A stretch of 64,000 bases of DNA from Limnohabitans sp. Rim8 (GTDB lineage: Bacteria; Pseudomonadota; Gammaproteobacteria; Burkholderiales; Burkholderiaceae_C): NCBI RefSeq assembly GCF_945901735.1, contig NZ_CAMDLM010000011.1, positions 1 through 64,000 of the forward strand. The letters are read 5' to 3'. Made by a program: the position numbers and the translations under genes. The notes beneath the pieces were generated by a model. That model was not told the origin of the DNA and made no database searches. It worked only from the letters and a program-made list of their open reading frames with translations. Each line of letters starts with the position of its first letter. Position 1 is the first letter of the stretch. Shown here in pieces: positions 45,069 through 54,724 of the stretch.

Positions 45069-46658
45069 ATGAAGAGACGTGTACTGTTTGCCGCCACCAG
45101 CTTGTTGGGTTTGAGCTTGCTGGCCCCCGTTGTGGCGCAAGCCCAAGCGCAAGACAACAAGGTGTTCCGTTTTGTGCCCCACGCCAACCTGGCGGTGCTC
45201 GACCCGATCTGGACCACCGCCTACGTGACGCGCAACCATGCGTACATGATTTACGACACGCTGTTCTCTGAAGACGCGCAGGGCAACATCAAGCCCCAGA
45301 TGGTGGACACCTACACCACCTCGACCGACCGCAAGACCTGGACTTTCAAACTTCGCGCTGGCTTGGAGTTCCATGACGGCAAGCCCGTCACCAGCGAAGA
45401 CGTGGTGGCCTCGCTCAAGCGTTGGGCCAGCCGCGACGCCATGGGCGGCATCCTGAACACCTTCATCGACCGCTACGAAGCGCCAGATGCCAACACCTTC
45501 CGAATGGTCCTCAAGGAGCCCAGCGGCATCGTGATCGACGCCTTGGGTAAGGCCTCGTCCAACGTGCCGTTCATCATGCCCGCGCGCATTGCGGCCACGC
45601 CAGGTGCTGAGCAAATCAAGGAGCACATTGGTTCGGGCCCCTTCATCTTCAAGGCCGATGAATTCAAGCCCGGCGCGTTGGCGGTGTACACACGCAACAC
45701 CAAATACAAGTCGCGCGCCGAAGCGCCCAGCGGCATGGCCGGTGGGCGTCCGGTCAACTTTGACCGTGTGGAGTGGGTTATCATCCGCGATCCGCAAACC
45801 CAGTTCAACGCCATCAAGGCGGGTGAAGTGGACATGGTCGAGCAGCCCAGCTTTGAGCAGTACGAAACCCTGAAGAAGACCGAAGGTCTGAAGATCGATG
45901 ACTTCTCGCCAGCGGGTCTGCAGTTCATCATGCGCTTCAACCACTTGCACAAGCCTTTTGACAACCCCAAGATCCGCCAAGCCGCCATGGTGGCGATGGG
46001 TCAGCAGGCCTACATCAACACCCAGATCGGCGTGCCCGAGTTGGGCAAGCTGTGCCGCAGCATCTTCCCGTGCGGTACGGTTTATGCGGATGAAAACACC
46101 GGTTATTTCACCGGCATCGCCAACCCGGCCAAAGCCCGCGAAATGCTGAAAGAAGCGGGTTACGACAACACCCCTGTGCTCTTGATGCGCCCGACCGACT
46201 TGGCCTCGATCGCCAAGATCCCCTTGGTGGCCAAGCAGCAACTCGAAGCCGCAGGTTTTAAGGTGGACTTCCAGCAAATGGACTGGGCTTCGTTGTTGGC
46301 CCGCCGCGCCAAGAAAGACGCGCCTGCAGCGGGTGGCTGGAATGCCTTCCTGACCGCTTGGACGGCCGGTGACATCTCCAACCCCCTGGCCATGGCCATG
46401 CTGAACGCCAAGGGTGACACCGGTTGGTTCGGTTGGCAAAACGAGCCGCGCTTGGAGACATTGAAGGCCAGTTTTGCTCGTGCAGCTTCCACCGAAGAGA
46501 AAAAGAAACTGGCCAGCCAGATTCAGGCCTTGGCCTTTGAAACGGCCACCCACGCCCCTTTGGGTCAGTACCGCTCGCCCACGGTGCTTCGCAGCAATGT
46601 GAGCGGCCTTTTGGAAACACCCGGCATCCCAGCCATGTGGAACCTCAAGAAAAACTGA
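45069..46658 (+). CDS. ABC transporter substrate-binding protein, peptide/nickel type (family 5)
   Basis: This 529-aa periplasmic protein has a signal peptide (cut after VAQAQA) and family 5 landmarks: LDPIWTTAYVTRNHAYMIYD, YTTSTDRKTWTFKLRAGLEFHDGKPVTSEDV written here in parts, and the GSGPFIF segment. Such proteins bind di- and oligopeptides, glutathione, or unusual amides. It heads the operon of two permeases and a fused ATPase, so the importer is complete. Confidence 0.92.
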   Translation: MKRRVLFAATSLLGLSLLAPVVAQAQAQDNKVFRFVPHANLAVLDPIWTTAYVTRNHAYMIYDTLFSEDAQGNIKPQMVDTYTTSTDRKTWTFKLRAGLEFHDGKPVTSEDVVASLKRWASRDAMGGILNTFIDRYEAPDANTFRMVLKEPSGIVIDALGKASSNVPFIMPARIAATPGAEQIKEHIGSGPFIFKADEFKPGALAVYTRNTKYKSRAEAPSGMAGGRPVNFDRVEWVIIRDPQTQFNAIKAGEVDMVEQPSFEQYETLKKTEGLKIDDFSPAGLQFIMRFNHLHKPFDNPKIRQAAMVAMGQQAYINTQIGVPELGKLCRSIFPCGTVYADENTGYFTGIANPAKAREMLKEAGYDNTPVLLMRPTDLASIAKIPLVAKQQLEAAGFKVDFQQMDWASLLARRAKKDAPAAGGWNAFLTAWTAGDISNPLAMAMLNAKGDTGWFGWQNEPRLETLKASFARAASTEEKKKLASQIQALAFETATHAPLGQYRSPTVLRSNVSGLLETPGIPAMWNLKKN

Positions 46659-46672
46659 TCAGGTTCTGAGCG

Positions 46673-47626
46673 ATGTTTCAATTCGTCCTGCGCCGCCTGC
46701 TGGCGGTGCTGCCGGTCCTGCTCGTCGTCTCGCTGGTGGTCTTCCTCATCTTGAGGTTGGCCCCCGGTGATCCGGCGGCGGTCATTGCCGGCAACAGCGC
46801 CACCAACGACGACATCAACCGCATCCGCGAACAGTTGGGCCTGGATCGCTCCATCGTTTCCCAATACTTCATCTGGATCGGGCGGGTGTTTCAGGGCGAT
46901 CTGGGGTTTTCGTATTACCTGAACAAACCCGTCACCGAGCTGATCGGGCAGCGCATCGAGCCCACTTTGTCCCTGGCGGCCGGCACCTTGGTGCTGGCCA
47001 TTGCTGTGGCCATTCCGTTGGGCACCATCGCCGCCTGGCGCATGGGGGGCTGGCTTGACAAAATCCTGTCCGGTTTTTCGGTCGCTGGGTTTTCGGTGCC
47101 GGTGTTTGTGATCGGCTACTTGCTCATTTACTTGTTTGCCATTCGCCTGGACTGGCTGCCGGTGCAGGGTTACAAAACCTTGTTCGGGCCGCGCAGTGTC
47201 GGCGTGTGGGATTGGATGCGGCAGTTGATCTTGCCCTGGATGACGCTGGCCATGATTTATGTGGCGCTGATTGCGCGGGTCACCCGGGCCAGCGTGTCCG
47301 AGGCCCTGACCGAAGACTACATCCGCACCGCACGGGCCAAAGGTCTGACCGAGCAGGTGGTGCTGTTGCGCCACGCGCTGGCCAATGCGGCCGTGCCCAT
47401 CGTCACTGTGATCGGCATTGGCGTGGCCCTTTTGATTGGTGGTGTGGTGGTGACCGAGACGGTCTACGCCATCCCGGGGTTGGGCCAGTTGACGGTAGAC
47501 GCGGTGCTCAACCGCGATTTCCCGGTGATTCAGGGCTTGGTCCTGCTGTTTTCCTGCGCCTACGTGTTCATCAACCTTATGGTGGATTTGAGCTATCTCT
47601 TTCTTGATCCGAGGATCCGTTACTGA
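46673..47626 (+). CDS. ABC transporter permease, DppB type
   Basis: This 317-aa inner-membrane permease has about six membrane helices. The EAA motif is seen in ALTEDYIRTARAKGLTEQVV, which contacts the ATPase, and the family's C-terminal end DLSYLFLDPRIRY is present. It follows the binding protein by 14 bp. Confidence 0.93.
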   Translation: MFQFVLRRLLAVLPVLLVVSLVVFLILRLAPGDPAAVIAGNSATNDDINRIREQLGLDRSIVSQYFIWIGRVFQGDLGFSYYLNKPVTELIGQRIEPTLSLAAGTLVLAIAVAIPLGTIAAWRMGGWLDKILSGFSVAGFSVPVFVIGYLLIYLFAIRLDWLPVQGYKTLFGPRSVGVWDWMRQLILPWMTLAMIYVALIARVTRASVSEALTEDYIRTARAKGLTEQVVLLRHALANAAVPIVTVIGIGVALLIGGVVVTETVYAIPGLGQLTVDAVLNRDFPVIQGLVLLFSCAYVFINLMVDLSYLFLDPRIRY

Positions 47627-48501
47627 TGTCAGTCTCTCATCGTTTATGGGCCAACGGTTCGATCCGGTTTGGTGCCGTGGTGCTCGGGTTCATGGTCTTG
47701 GTGTCCTTGCTGGCACCTTGGCTGGGCACCTTGGACCCGGCTGCCATGGACTCCAACTTCATCAACAAGCCTGCGGGCCTCAAGGGTGACTTCACCTTGG
47801 TCGACGGCAGCACGGTGGCCCACACCTTCTGGCTGGGCACCGACAGCTTTGGCCGCGACCTCTACAGCCGCGTGGTCTACGGGGCGCAAGTGTCTTTGTT
47901 GGTGGGCGGCTTCACGGCGGCGCTGGCCCTGGCTTTGGGCGGCTTCTTGGGCATGATGGCCGGCTATTTTCGGCAAGTCGATGCGGTGCTCATGCGATTC
48001 ATGGACGGTCTGATGGCCATCCCCGCCATTTTGTTGGCCATTGCGCTGGTGGCGGCATTGGGCGCGCAAGTGTGGACGGTGGTGGTGGCCATCGCCATCC
48101 CCGAGGTGCCGCGTGTGACGCGCTTGGTACGCTCTTTGGTGCTGAGCCTGCGTGAAGAGCCTTTTGTGGAGGCCGCCCGAGCGCTGGCCACACCCACATC
48201 TGTAATCCTATGGCGTCACATCCTGCCCAATGCTTTGGCCCCCTTGATCGTGCAGGGCACCTTTGTGGCGGCATCGGCCGTTTTGACCGAGGCGATCCTG
48301 AGTTTTCTGGGCTTGGGCCTGCCGCCCGACATCCCCACATGGGGCAACATCATGGCCGAGGGGCGTGTGCAATTTAGCCAGTACCCTGGCAACGTGCTGT
48401 ACCCCGCTTTGTTTTTGGTGCCCACGGTGCTGGCCGTGAATTTGTTGGGGGATGGTTTGCGCGACGTGCTTGATCCCAAGTTTGCGAAGAGGGGGGCATG
48501 A
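47626..48501 (+). CDS. ABC transporter permease, DppC type
   Basis: This 291-aa permease has the DppC N-terminal helix (VLGFMVLVSLLAPWLG), the HTFWLGTDSFGRDLYSRVVYG segment typical of the family (here split by reading), and the EAA loop EAARALATPTSVILWRHILP. Its ATG shares bases with the DppB-type stop (TGATG). It would form the channel together with that permease. Confidence 0.93.
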   Translation: MSVSHRLWANGSIRFGAVVLGFMVLVSLLAPWLGTLDPAAMDSNFINKPAGLKGDFTLVDGSTVAHTFWLGTDSFGRDLYSRVVYGAQVSLLVGGFTAALALALGGFLGMMAGYFRQVDAVLMRFMDGLMAIPAILLAIALVAALGAQVWTVVVAIAIPEVPRVTRLVRSLVLSLREEPFVEAARALATPTSVILWRHILPNALAPLIVQGTFVAASAVLTEAILSFLGLGLPPDIPTWGNIMAEGRVQFSQYPGNVLYPALFLVPTVLAVNLLGDGLRDVLDPKFAKRGA

Positions 48502-50126
48502 TGAGCACAGCATCCCCTCAACCGGTCCTGTCGATTCGCCAACTCTCAGTAGCTCTGCCTGCGGGCAGTGACCGGGCGCACGCGGTGCACCAGGTGTCAT
48601 TGGCGATCTATCCTGGGCAGACCTTGTGTGTGGTGGGCGAGTCAGGCTCGGGCAAATCGGTCATGGCCACCACTGTGATGGGCTTGCTGGCCAAGGAGCT
48701 GCGCCCCAGCGGCGGTGAGATCGTGCTGCAAGGCGAGTCCTTGCTCGGTGCCTCGGCCTCGCGTTTGCGCGCCTTGCGTGGGCGCAGCATGGGCATGGTG
48801 TTTCAGGAACCCATGACCGCGCTCAACCCGGTCATGACCTGCGGTGACCAGGTCGACGAGTTGCTCTCGACCCACACCGATTGGCCCCGCGACCAACGCC
48901 GCGCCGAAATTTTGCGCATCTTTGAGCGTGTTCGTTTGCCCGACCCCGAGCGCATGCTGCGCAGCTACCCGCACCAACTCAGCGGTGGGCAACGTCAGCG
49001 CATCGTGATCGCCATGGCGGTGGTGCTCAAGCCTGCCTTGATCATTTGCGACGAGCCGACCACGGCGCTCGACGTGACCACGCAAAAAGAAATTTTGAAG
49101 CTCATTGCCGACTTGCAGCGCGAGCAGGGCAGTGCGGTGCTGTTCATCACGCACGACATGGGCGTGGTGGCCGAGATCGCTGACGAGGTGCTGGTGATGA
49201 ACCAGGGCGAAGCGGTCGAGGGCGGTCCTTGCGAGCAGGTTTTGCGTCGACCCAAGGCCGAATACACCCGCCAGTTGTTGGCGGCCGTGCCGGGCATGAC
49301 ACCGCCAGTGGCCAAACCCGCCTTCAGTGGCCCGGCTTTGTTGTCGGGCCAGGGCGTGGGCAAAACCTACGCCAGCCGCGACTGGATGGGCCGCAACCGC
49401 GCCACCGCCGCGCTGCAAAACGCCCATGTGGCGGTGCACGCTGGCGAGACCGTGGGTATTGTGGGCGAGTCTGGCTCGGGCAAGTCCACTTTTGCGCGCT
49501 GCCTGATCCGCCTGATCGACCCGACCGAGGGCCACATCTTGTGGGGCGACGACGAGGTGGCCACTTTGCCTGAGGGCCGCTTGAGGCCTTTGCGCAACCG
49601 TGTGCAGGTGGTGTTCCAAGACCCCAACCGCTCCCTGAACCCGCGCCGCACAGTGGGGCAGTCCATGGTCGAAGGGGCCATGAACTTTGGCCAGTCGCGC
49701 GCCGAGGCCGAAGCCTTGGCGGCCGAGCTGATGACGCAGGTGCGTTTGCCGGTGGAAGCGCTGCTGCGCTATCCCAGCCAATTCAGTGGTGGACAAAGGC
49801 AGCGCCTGGCCATCGCCCGGGCGCTGGCATGCCGCCCCCAAGTGCTGGTGGCCGACGAGGCGGTGAGTGCCTTGGATGTGAGTGTGCAGGCGCAAATTTT
49901 GAACTTGCTGCGCGAAATCCAGGGCCGCTTGGGCCTGGGTTTGCTCTTCATCACGCACGACCTGCGCGTGGCCGCGCAGCTGTGCGACCGCGTGATCGTG
50001 ATGCACCAAGGCCTGATCGTCGAAGAAGGCCCGACCGCCGAGCTCTACGCCAACCCTCAGCAAGATTACACGCGCCGCCTGTTGCAGGCTGCACCGGCCG
50101 CTTTGCCGCCGCTTGAGGTCGTCTGA
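48498..50126 (+). CDS. Fused ABC transporter ATPase (DppD-DppF type)
   Basis: This 542-aa protein carries two complete ATPase domains in one chain. Walker A is GESGSGKS in both halves (about residues 45 and 325). Signatures LSGGQRQR and FSGGQRQR and Walker B boxes follow, and each half ends with an oligopeptide-ABC C-terminal element. It therefore supplies both nucleotide-binding sites for the importer. The start ATG 48498 overlaps the permease stop; the next codon is also ATG. Confidence 0.94.
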   Translation: MMSTASPQPVLSIRQLSVALPAGSDRAHAVHQVSLAIYPGQTLCVVGESGSGKSVMATTVMGLLAKELRPSGGEIVLQGESLLGASASRLRALRGRSMGMVFQEPMTALNPVMTCGDQVDELLSTHTDWPRDQRRAEILRIFERVRLPDPERMLRSYPHQLSGGQRQRIVIAMAVVLKPALIICDEPTTALDVTTQKEILKLIADLQREQGSAVLFITHDMGVVAEIADEVLVMNQGEAVEGGPCEQVLRRPKAEYTRQLLAAVPGMTPPVAKPAFSGPALLSGQGVGKTYASRDWMGRNRATAALQNAHVAVHAGETVGIVGESGSGKSTFARCLIRLIDPTEGHILWGDDEVATLPEGRLRPLRNRVQVVFQDPNRSLNPRRTVGQSMVEGAMNFGQSRAEAEALAAELMTQVRLPVEALLRYPSQFSGGQRQRLAIARALACRPQVLVADEAVSALDVSVQAQILNLLREIQGRLGLGLLFITHDLRVAAQLCDRVIVMHQGLIVEEGPTAELYANPQQDYTRRLLQAAPAALPPLEVV

Positions 50127-50149
50127 CTGAACCCTGGACATTGCCCTTC

Positions 50150-51649
50150 ATGACCCGCATCCTGATCGCTGGTTACCAGCACGAGACCAACACCTTTGCC
50201 CCCAGCCTGGCCGATTGGGCCGCCTTCCAAAGCGGCGAGGCTTTTCCGGCCTATGTGCGTGGGCAAGCCATGCTGGACCAGATGACGGGCGTGAACATTC
50301 CGGCAGGCGGCTTCATCGATGCAGCGCGGCGCGAAGGCTGGCAGTTGGTGCCTTCGGCTTGGGCCGGTGCCACGCCGTCTTCTTATGTGACGCAAGATGC
50401 GTTCGAGCGCATTTGCGGCGCCATCCTGGAAGACGTGCGAGCGGCCTTGGTGCAGGGCCTTGACGGTGTGTACCTGGATTTGCATGGCGCAGCCGTGGCC
50501 GAAAACGCCGACGACAGCGAAGGCGAACTGATCGCACGCATCCGCGCCGTGGTGGGCCCCAAACTGCCCATTGTGGCCAGCCTGGACCTGCACGCCAACG
50601 TGACCGAGCGCATGCTGCAGCTGTCCGATGGCCTGGTGGCCTACCGCACCTACCCGCACATCGACATGGCAGATACCGGCGAGCGGGCCGCCCTGCTGCT
50701 GCGCGAGCATTTTCGCGCGGGTGGCAAGCGCCCGATGCACGCGCGTCGCTTGCCGTTCTTGATTCCGCTCAACGCCCAAAGTACCTGGATGGCCCCGGCC
50801 AACGACCTGTATGACGAGATGATTGCGCTGGAGTCGCAAACCGGCTGCATGCTCAGTTTTTGCATGGGTTTTCCGGCGTCTGACTTTGCCGAATGCGGTC
50901 CCGTGGTTTGGGGCCACGGCCCGCAGGCTGAAACGGCCGTGCAGCGCTTGTTCGAGCGCGTGGCCGAACCCGGCCAATGGCGTCCCGATGTGCTGCCTGC
51001 CCGCGAGGCCGTTGCGCAGGCTCTGGCCACCGCCGAGGTGTCTGCAGCCCCCGTGGTCGTGGCCGACACGCAAGACAACCCCGGCGCTGGCGGCGACAGC
51101 AACACCACCGGCATGCTGCATGCCCTGCTGCAACAAGGCGCGGGTCAGTGCTGGCCCGGCCAAGTGGCGCTGGGTTTGTTGTACGACCCTGAAGCCGCCC
51201 GCATGGCCCACGCCGCAGGGGTGGGGGCCAGCCTGCAACTGGCTTTGGGCAAGGCCGTGCCCACCTTCACGGGCCTGGCGAGTGACCCGCCCTTACAGGG
51301 GCGCTTCACGGTGCGGGCTTTGGGGCCAGATTACTGCGAACTCAAAGGCCCGATGATGACCGGCATGAAAGCCCACATCGGTCCTTGCGCCTGCCTCGAA
51401 ATCGATGGCGTGCTGATCGCCGTGTCCAGCGGCAAATGCCAGATGCTTGACCGCGAACTGTTTCGCGCCGTGGGCATCCACCCCGAGCAAATGAAGCTGC
51501 TCGTGGTCAAAAGCTCTAACCATTTTCGGGCCGACTTCACGCCGATGGCCAGCCGCGTGCTGGTGGCCAAAGCGGCTGGCCCCATGGCCGCCGATCCGGG
51601 CGACTTGTCCTGGAAAAAACTCAGCCCCAACACCCGCACCCGACCTTGA
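50150..51649 (+). CDS. M81 family metallopeptidase (MlrC-like)
   Basis: This 499-aa protein belongs to the MlrC/M81 family, named for microcystinase C, the last hydrolase of microcystin breakdown. It has an N-terminal YQHETNTFAP motif (His11, Glu12), VYLDLHGA and SLDLHANVTERM, which would hold zinc, and the DNPGAGGDSNTT loop. ATG 50150 is chosen over a TTG three codons earlier. It lies 23 bp after the ABC ATPase gene. Its natural substrate here is unknown; peptides or amidic compounds imported by the ABC system are likely. Confidence 0.9.
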   Translation: MTRILIAGYQHETNTFAPSLADWAAFQSGEAFPAYVRGQAMLDQMTGVNIPAGGFIDAARREGWQLVPSAWAGATPSSYVTQDAFERICGAILEDVRAALVQGLDGVYLDLHGAAVAENADDSEGELIARIRAVVGPKLPIVASLDLHANVTERMLQLSDGLVAYRTYPHIDMADTGERAALLLREHFRAGGKRPMHARRLPFLIPLNAQSTWMAPANDLYDEMIALESQTGCMLSFCMGFPASDFAECGPVVWGHGPQAETAVQRLFERVAEPGQWRPDVLPAREAVAQALATAEVSAAPVVVADTQDNPGAGGDSNTTGMLHALLQQGAGQCWPGQVALGLLYDPEAARMAHAAGVGASLQLALGKAVPTFTGLASDPPLQGRFTVRALGPDYCELKGPMMTGMKAHIGPCACLEIDGVLIAVSSGKCQMLDRELFRAVGIHPEQMKLLVVKSSNHFRADFTPMASRVLVAKAAGPMAADPGDLSWKKLSPNTRTRP

Positions 51650-51698
51650 AGTGGCTTGACGGCCGGGCTTTTGATCATTTTTTGAAGAGGCACAACCC

Positions 51699-53117
51699 AT
51701 GAGCGCGACACCCCTAGACCTGACCCAGGCCCCGGCCCACGAACTGCTGGCGCTGTACCGCAGTGGCCAGGCCTCACCGGTTGAAGTCACGCAAGCGGTG
51801 CTTTCGCGCATCGAGCGCGTCAACCCGCAAATCAACGCCTTCTGTTGGGTGGACGAAAAAGCGGCTCTGGCCAGCGCCCGCGCCAGCGAAGCGCGTTGGC
51901 AAGCACACCGTCAGCAAGGCACGCCCGTGGGCGCTTTGGACGGTGTGCCCACCTCCATCAAAGACCTGATCCTGACCCAAGGTTGGCCCACCCTGCGCGG
52001 CAGCCGCACGGTTGACCCGAACCAGCCCTGGGATGTCGACGCCCCAGCCACCGCCCGCCTGCGCGAGGCCGGAGCCGTGTTGCTGGGCAAAACCACCACG
52101 CCCGAATTTGGTTGCAAGGGCGAGACCAACTCGCCCGCCACCGGCATCACGCGCAACCCCTGGAACCTGAACCACACCCCCGGTGGCTCCTCGGGCGGCA
52201 CGGCGGCTGCCGTTGCTGCAGGCCTAGGTCCCATTGGCGTGGGCACCGACGGCGCGGGAAGTGTGCGGATTCCGGCGGCCTTTTGCGGCAACGTGGGCCT
52301 CAAACCCAGCTTTGGCCGCGTGCCGGCCTACCCCCTGTCACCTTTTGGCTCGGTGGCGCATTTGGGACCGCACACCATGAGCGTGCGCGACGCCGCCTTG
52401 ATGACCAACGTGCTCAAGCAACCCGATGCCCGCGACTGGACATCGCTGCCGCCCGACGCCAGCGACTACACCTTGGGCCTGGAAGATGGTGTTCGCGGCC
52501 TTCGGATCGCCTATTCGCCCACCCTGGGCTATGCGAAAAACGTGCACCCCGAAATCGCCGCTGCGGTGGATGCCGCCGTGCAGCAACTGCAGGCCCTGGG
52601 CGCGCATGTGGAGCAGATCGACCCCGGCTTCGAGGACCCGCTGGACATCACCACCGGGCTCTGGTTTTTGGGCGCCTACACCGTCTGGAAGGGCTTGAGC
52701 ACCGCGCAGCAGGCAGTGGCCGACCCCGACTTCCAAACCGAGGCCGAGCTGGGTGAGCAACTGAGCGCCTTGCAAATCCAACAACTCAACCAACGCCGTG
52801 GCGTGTTGGGCTCGCACATGCGCCAGTTCATGCAGCGCTTTGACTTGCTGGTCACGCCTGCGGTGTCCATCCCGGCTTTTGAGGCGCGTGCAGCCGGAAC
52901 GGTCACCATCGACCCGGTATCCATGCTTGGCTGGACGCCTTTCAGCTACCCCTTCAACTTGACGCAGCAGCCCGCCATCACTGTGCCTTGTGGCCTGACC
53001 CAAAGTGGCTTGCCCATGGGCTTGCAGATCGTGGGGCCGATGTTTGGCGACGCGCTGGTGTTGCGCGCCGCACGGGCTTATGAATCGGTTCAACCGGTGG
53101 TGCGCCCGAGCATTTGA
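51699..53117 (+). CDS. Amidase signature family protein
   Basis: This 472-aa amidase has Lys88 (TSIKDLILTQG), the GGSSGGTAA loop with Ser164/Ser165 and Ser188 in GTDGAGSVRIP, the complete Ser-cisSer-Lys triad. It ends the ABC/MlrC operon, 49 bp after the peptidase gene. With the divergent amidase at 43480 it suggests that the cluster imports and hydrolyses an amide-containing compound. Confidence 0.92.
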   Translation: MSATPLDLTQAPAHELLALYRSGQASPVEVTQAVLSRIERVNPQINAFCWVDEKAALASARASEARWQAHRQQGTPVGALDGVPTSIKDLILTQGWPTLRGSRTVDPNQPWDVDAPATARLREAGAVLLGKTTTPEFGCKGETNSPATGITRNPWNLNHTPGGSSGGTAAAVAAGLGPIGVGTDGAGSVRIPAAFCGNVGLKPSFGRVPAYPLSPFGSVAHLGPHTMSVRDAALMTNVLKQPDARDWTSLPPDASDYTLGLEDGVRGLRIAYSPTLGYAKNVHPEIAAAVDAAVQQLQALGAHVEQIDPGFEDPLDITTGLWFLGAYTVWKGLSTAQQAVADPDFQTEAELGEQLSALQIQQLNQRRGVLGSHMRQFMQRFDLLVTPAVSIPAFEARAAGTVTIDPVSMLGWTPFSYPFNLTQQPAITVPCGLTQSGLPMGLQIVGPMFGDALVLRAARAYESVQPVVRPSI

Positions 53118-53247
53118 AACTGCCGCTTGTCGACCGACGGACCACCCCGGTGTCGCCCCAATTGATTTGACCCATTCTTTTGGTCTAATAATCGGCTGAC
53201 CCATTCAGAGCATTGTTTGGGAGTCGTGGCGTTTTCAGGGGGCAGCA

Positions 53248-54189
53248 ATGCAATTGATTTGGGTAGCAGGACCTGCCGCCAAAGTGGTCACCATTTCGAT
53301 CACCACTCGCACGGTGTTGATGGCCGTGGCGACCGTATCCGCTTTTCTGGTGGTGTTGGGTTTTGTGTTCAATTTGATCGGCTTGCGGGTGGCCGTGGAG
53401 TATGCGCCCAAATGGGCCCATCGCATGGGGGGTGTCACCAGCCACAGCGAGCAGCAAAAGATCGAGGCCGATTACCGGGGCAAGCTCGATGAACTGGACC
53501 GTCAGCTGAGCAGCGTGACCGATCGACTGACGCAATTGGAGCGGCTGAAAAACCAGGCCTTGGGTCGCCTTGGCCTTGAAAAGCTTTTGTCTTTTTCGCC
53601 CTCGGTGCCAGTCGATGGCTTGCTGGGTCGTGGTGGTCCCATGAACTTGTGGTCCATGTGGAGCGTGGGCGATGTGACGCTCAAAGCTCAGATTGACCAG
53701 TCTTTGCAAAAAGCGCAGCGATACGACGCAGCCATGCGAGACATGCAAAACCGGTGGCAAAAAGACCTGGGGCGCATGGACTTGTTGCCCACCTTGTTGC
53801 CCATTTCCGGCGACTTCGCGGTGACCAGTGGTTTTGGTTTTCGGGTCGACCCGATGACACGCTTGCCCAGCAGGCACGAAGGCATCGACTTCGTGGCGCC
53901 GGTCGGCACACCGGTTTTGTCTACGGCGCCAGGTATGGTGCTGCGGGCAGAGCATGCGGGAGCCTACGGCAACGTGGTGGACATTGAGCACGTTGATGGT
54001 TTTGTGACCCGCTATGCTCACCTGCAGGCCATCCACGTGCAAGCGGGGCAAGTCATTGCGCCGCAGCAAACCGTGGGCACCTTGGGTAACACGGGGCGCT
54101 CTTCCGGGCCTCACCTGCATTACGAAGTCATTTTCAATGGTCGAGCCTTGCATCCTGTCAAGGCATTGGCCGCCTGGGGCCGCTCCTGA
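53248..54189 (+). CDS. M23 family peptidoglycan metallopeptidase
   Basis: This 313-aa protein has one N-terminal membrane helix (about 22-47), a coiled-coil stretch (66-112) and a C-terminal LytM domain. Zinc residues are His210 and Asp214 (RHEGIDF) and His291 in GPHLHYEV; His258 and His289 complete the site. It is an endopeptidase anchored in the inner membrane and facing the periplasm. The bactofilin gene follows 33 bp later, a pairing seen in several bacteria where the two shape the cell wall. Confidence 0.92.
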   Translation: MQLIWVAGPAAKVVTISITTRTVLMAVATVSAFLVVLGFVFNLIGLRVAVEYAPKWAHRMGGVTSHSEQQKIEADYRGKLDELDRQLSSVTDRLTQLERLKNQALGRLGLEKLLSFSPSVPVDGLLGRGGPMNLWSMWSVGDVTLKAQIDQSLQKAQRYDAAMRDMQNRWQKDLGRMDLLPTLLPISGDFAVTSGFGFRVDPMTRLPSRHEGIDFVAPVGTPVLSTAPGMVLRAEHAGAYGNVVDIEHVDGFVTRYAHLQAIHVQAGQVIAPQQTVGTLGNTGRSSGPHLHYEVIFNGRALHPVKALAAWGRS

Positions 54190-54222
54190 AGCGGCTCCGA
54201 TACATTAAAAGAGGAGTAACCC

Positions 54223-54678
54223 ATGTTCGGAACCAAGAAAACCAAGATCACCCCACTGGTCATGGGGCAGGAGAAATTTGACACCTTGATTGGGCGAAAT
54301 GCCGAAATCCATGGCTGCCTCAAGCTCAATGAAAGCGTGCGGATCGACGGCAAGGTGGTGGGCAACATCGAAGCGTCCAAAGACGCGGCCATTTCGGTGG
54401 TGATCGGCCCCCATGGCGAGATTCAAGGTGACGTGGTGGCCAGCCGCATCATCGTCGCGGGCAAAGTCTCGGGCAACCTGCATGGCTTTGAGCGGGTGGA
54501 GCTCATGGCCAGTGCGCTGGTGCAAGGCGATATCAAATATGCCTCCATGGCGGTCGAGCATGGCGCGCGCTTGTTGGGCTTGATGCTCCAAGTTGAATCT
54601 GTCAACGCGCCCAATCGTTCGGACCGTGACGCGCAGGCCGTCATCCGCAAAGCCAAAACGGCAGGTCAGATGGAGTGA
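54223..54678 (+). CDS. Bactofilin family polymer-forming protein
   Basis: This 151-aa protein consists of a bactofilin beta-helix (about 20-118) with repeated short strands such as [14 protein letters not shown] and [22 protein letters not shown]. Bactofilins form cytoskeletal filaments without nucleotide. GAGGAG is just before the ATG. It is coupled with the M23 peptidase upstream, which it may position. Confidence 0.93.
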   Translation: MFGTKKTKITPLVMGQEKFDTLIGRNAEIHGCLKLNESVRIDGKVVGNIEASKDAAISVVIGPHGEIQGDVVASRIIVAGKVSGNLHGFERVELMASALVQGDIKYASMAVEHGARLLGLMLQVESVNAPNRSDRDAQAVIRKAKTAGQME

Positions 54679-54724
54679 TGCTCGGTCCAACTGGGCGACG
54701 GGCAAAAATCATTATCATCGGCGA

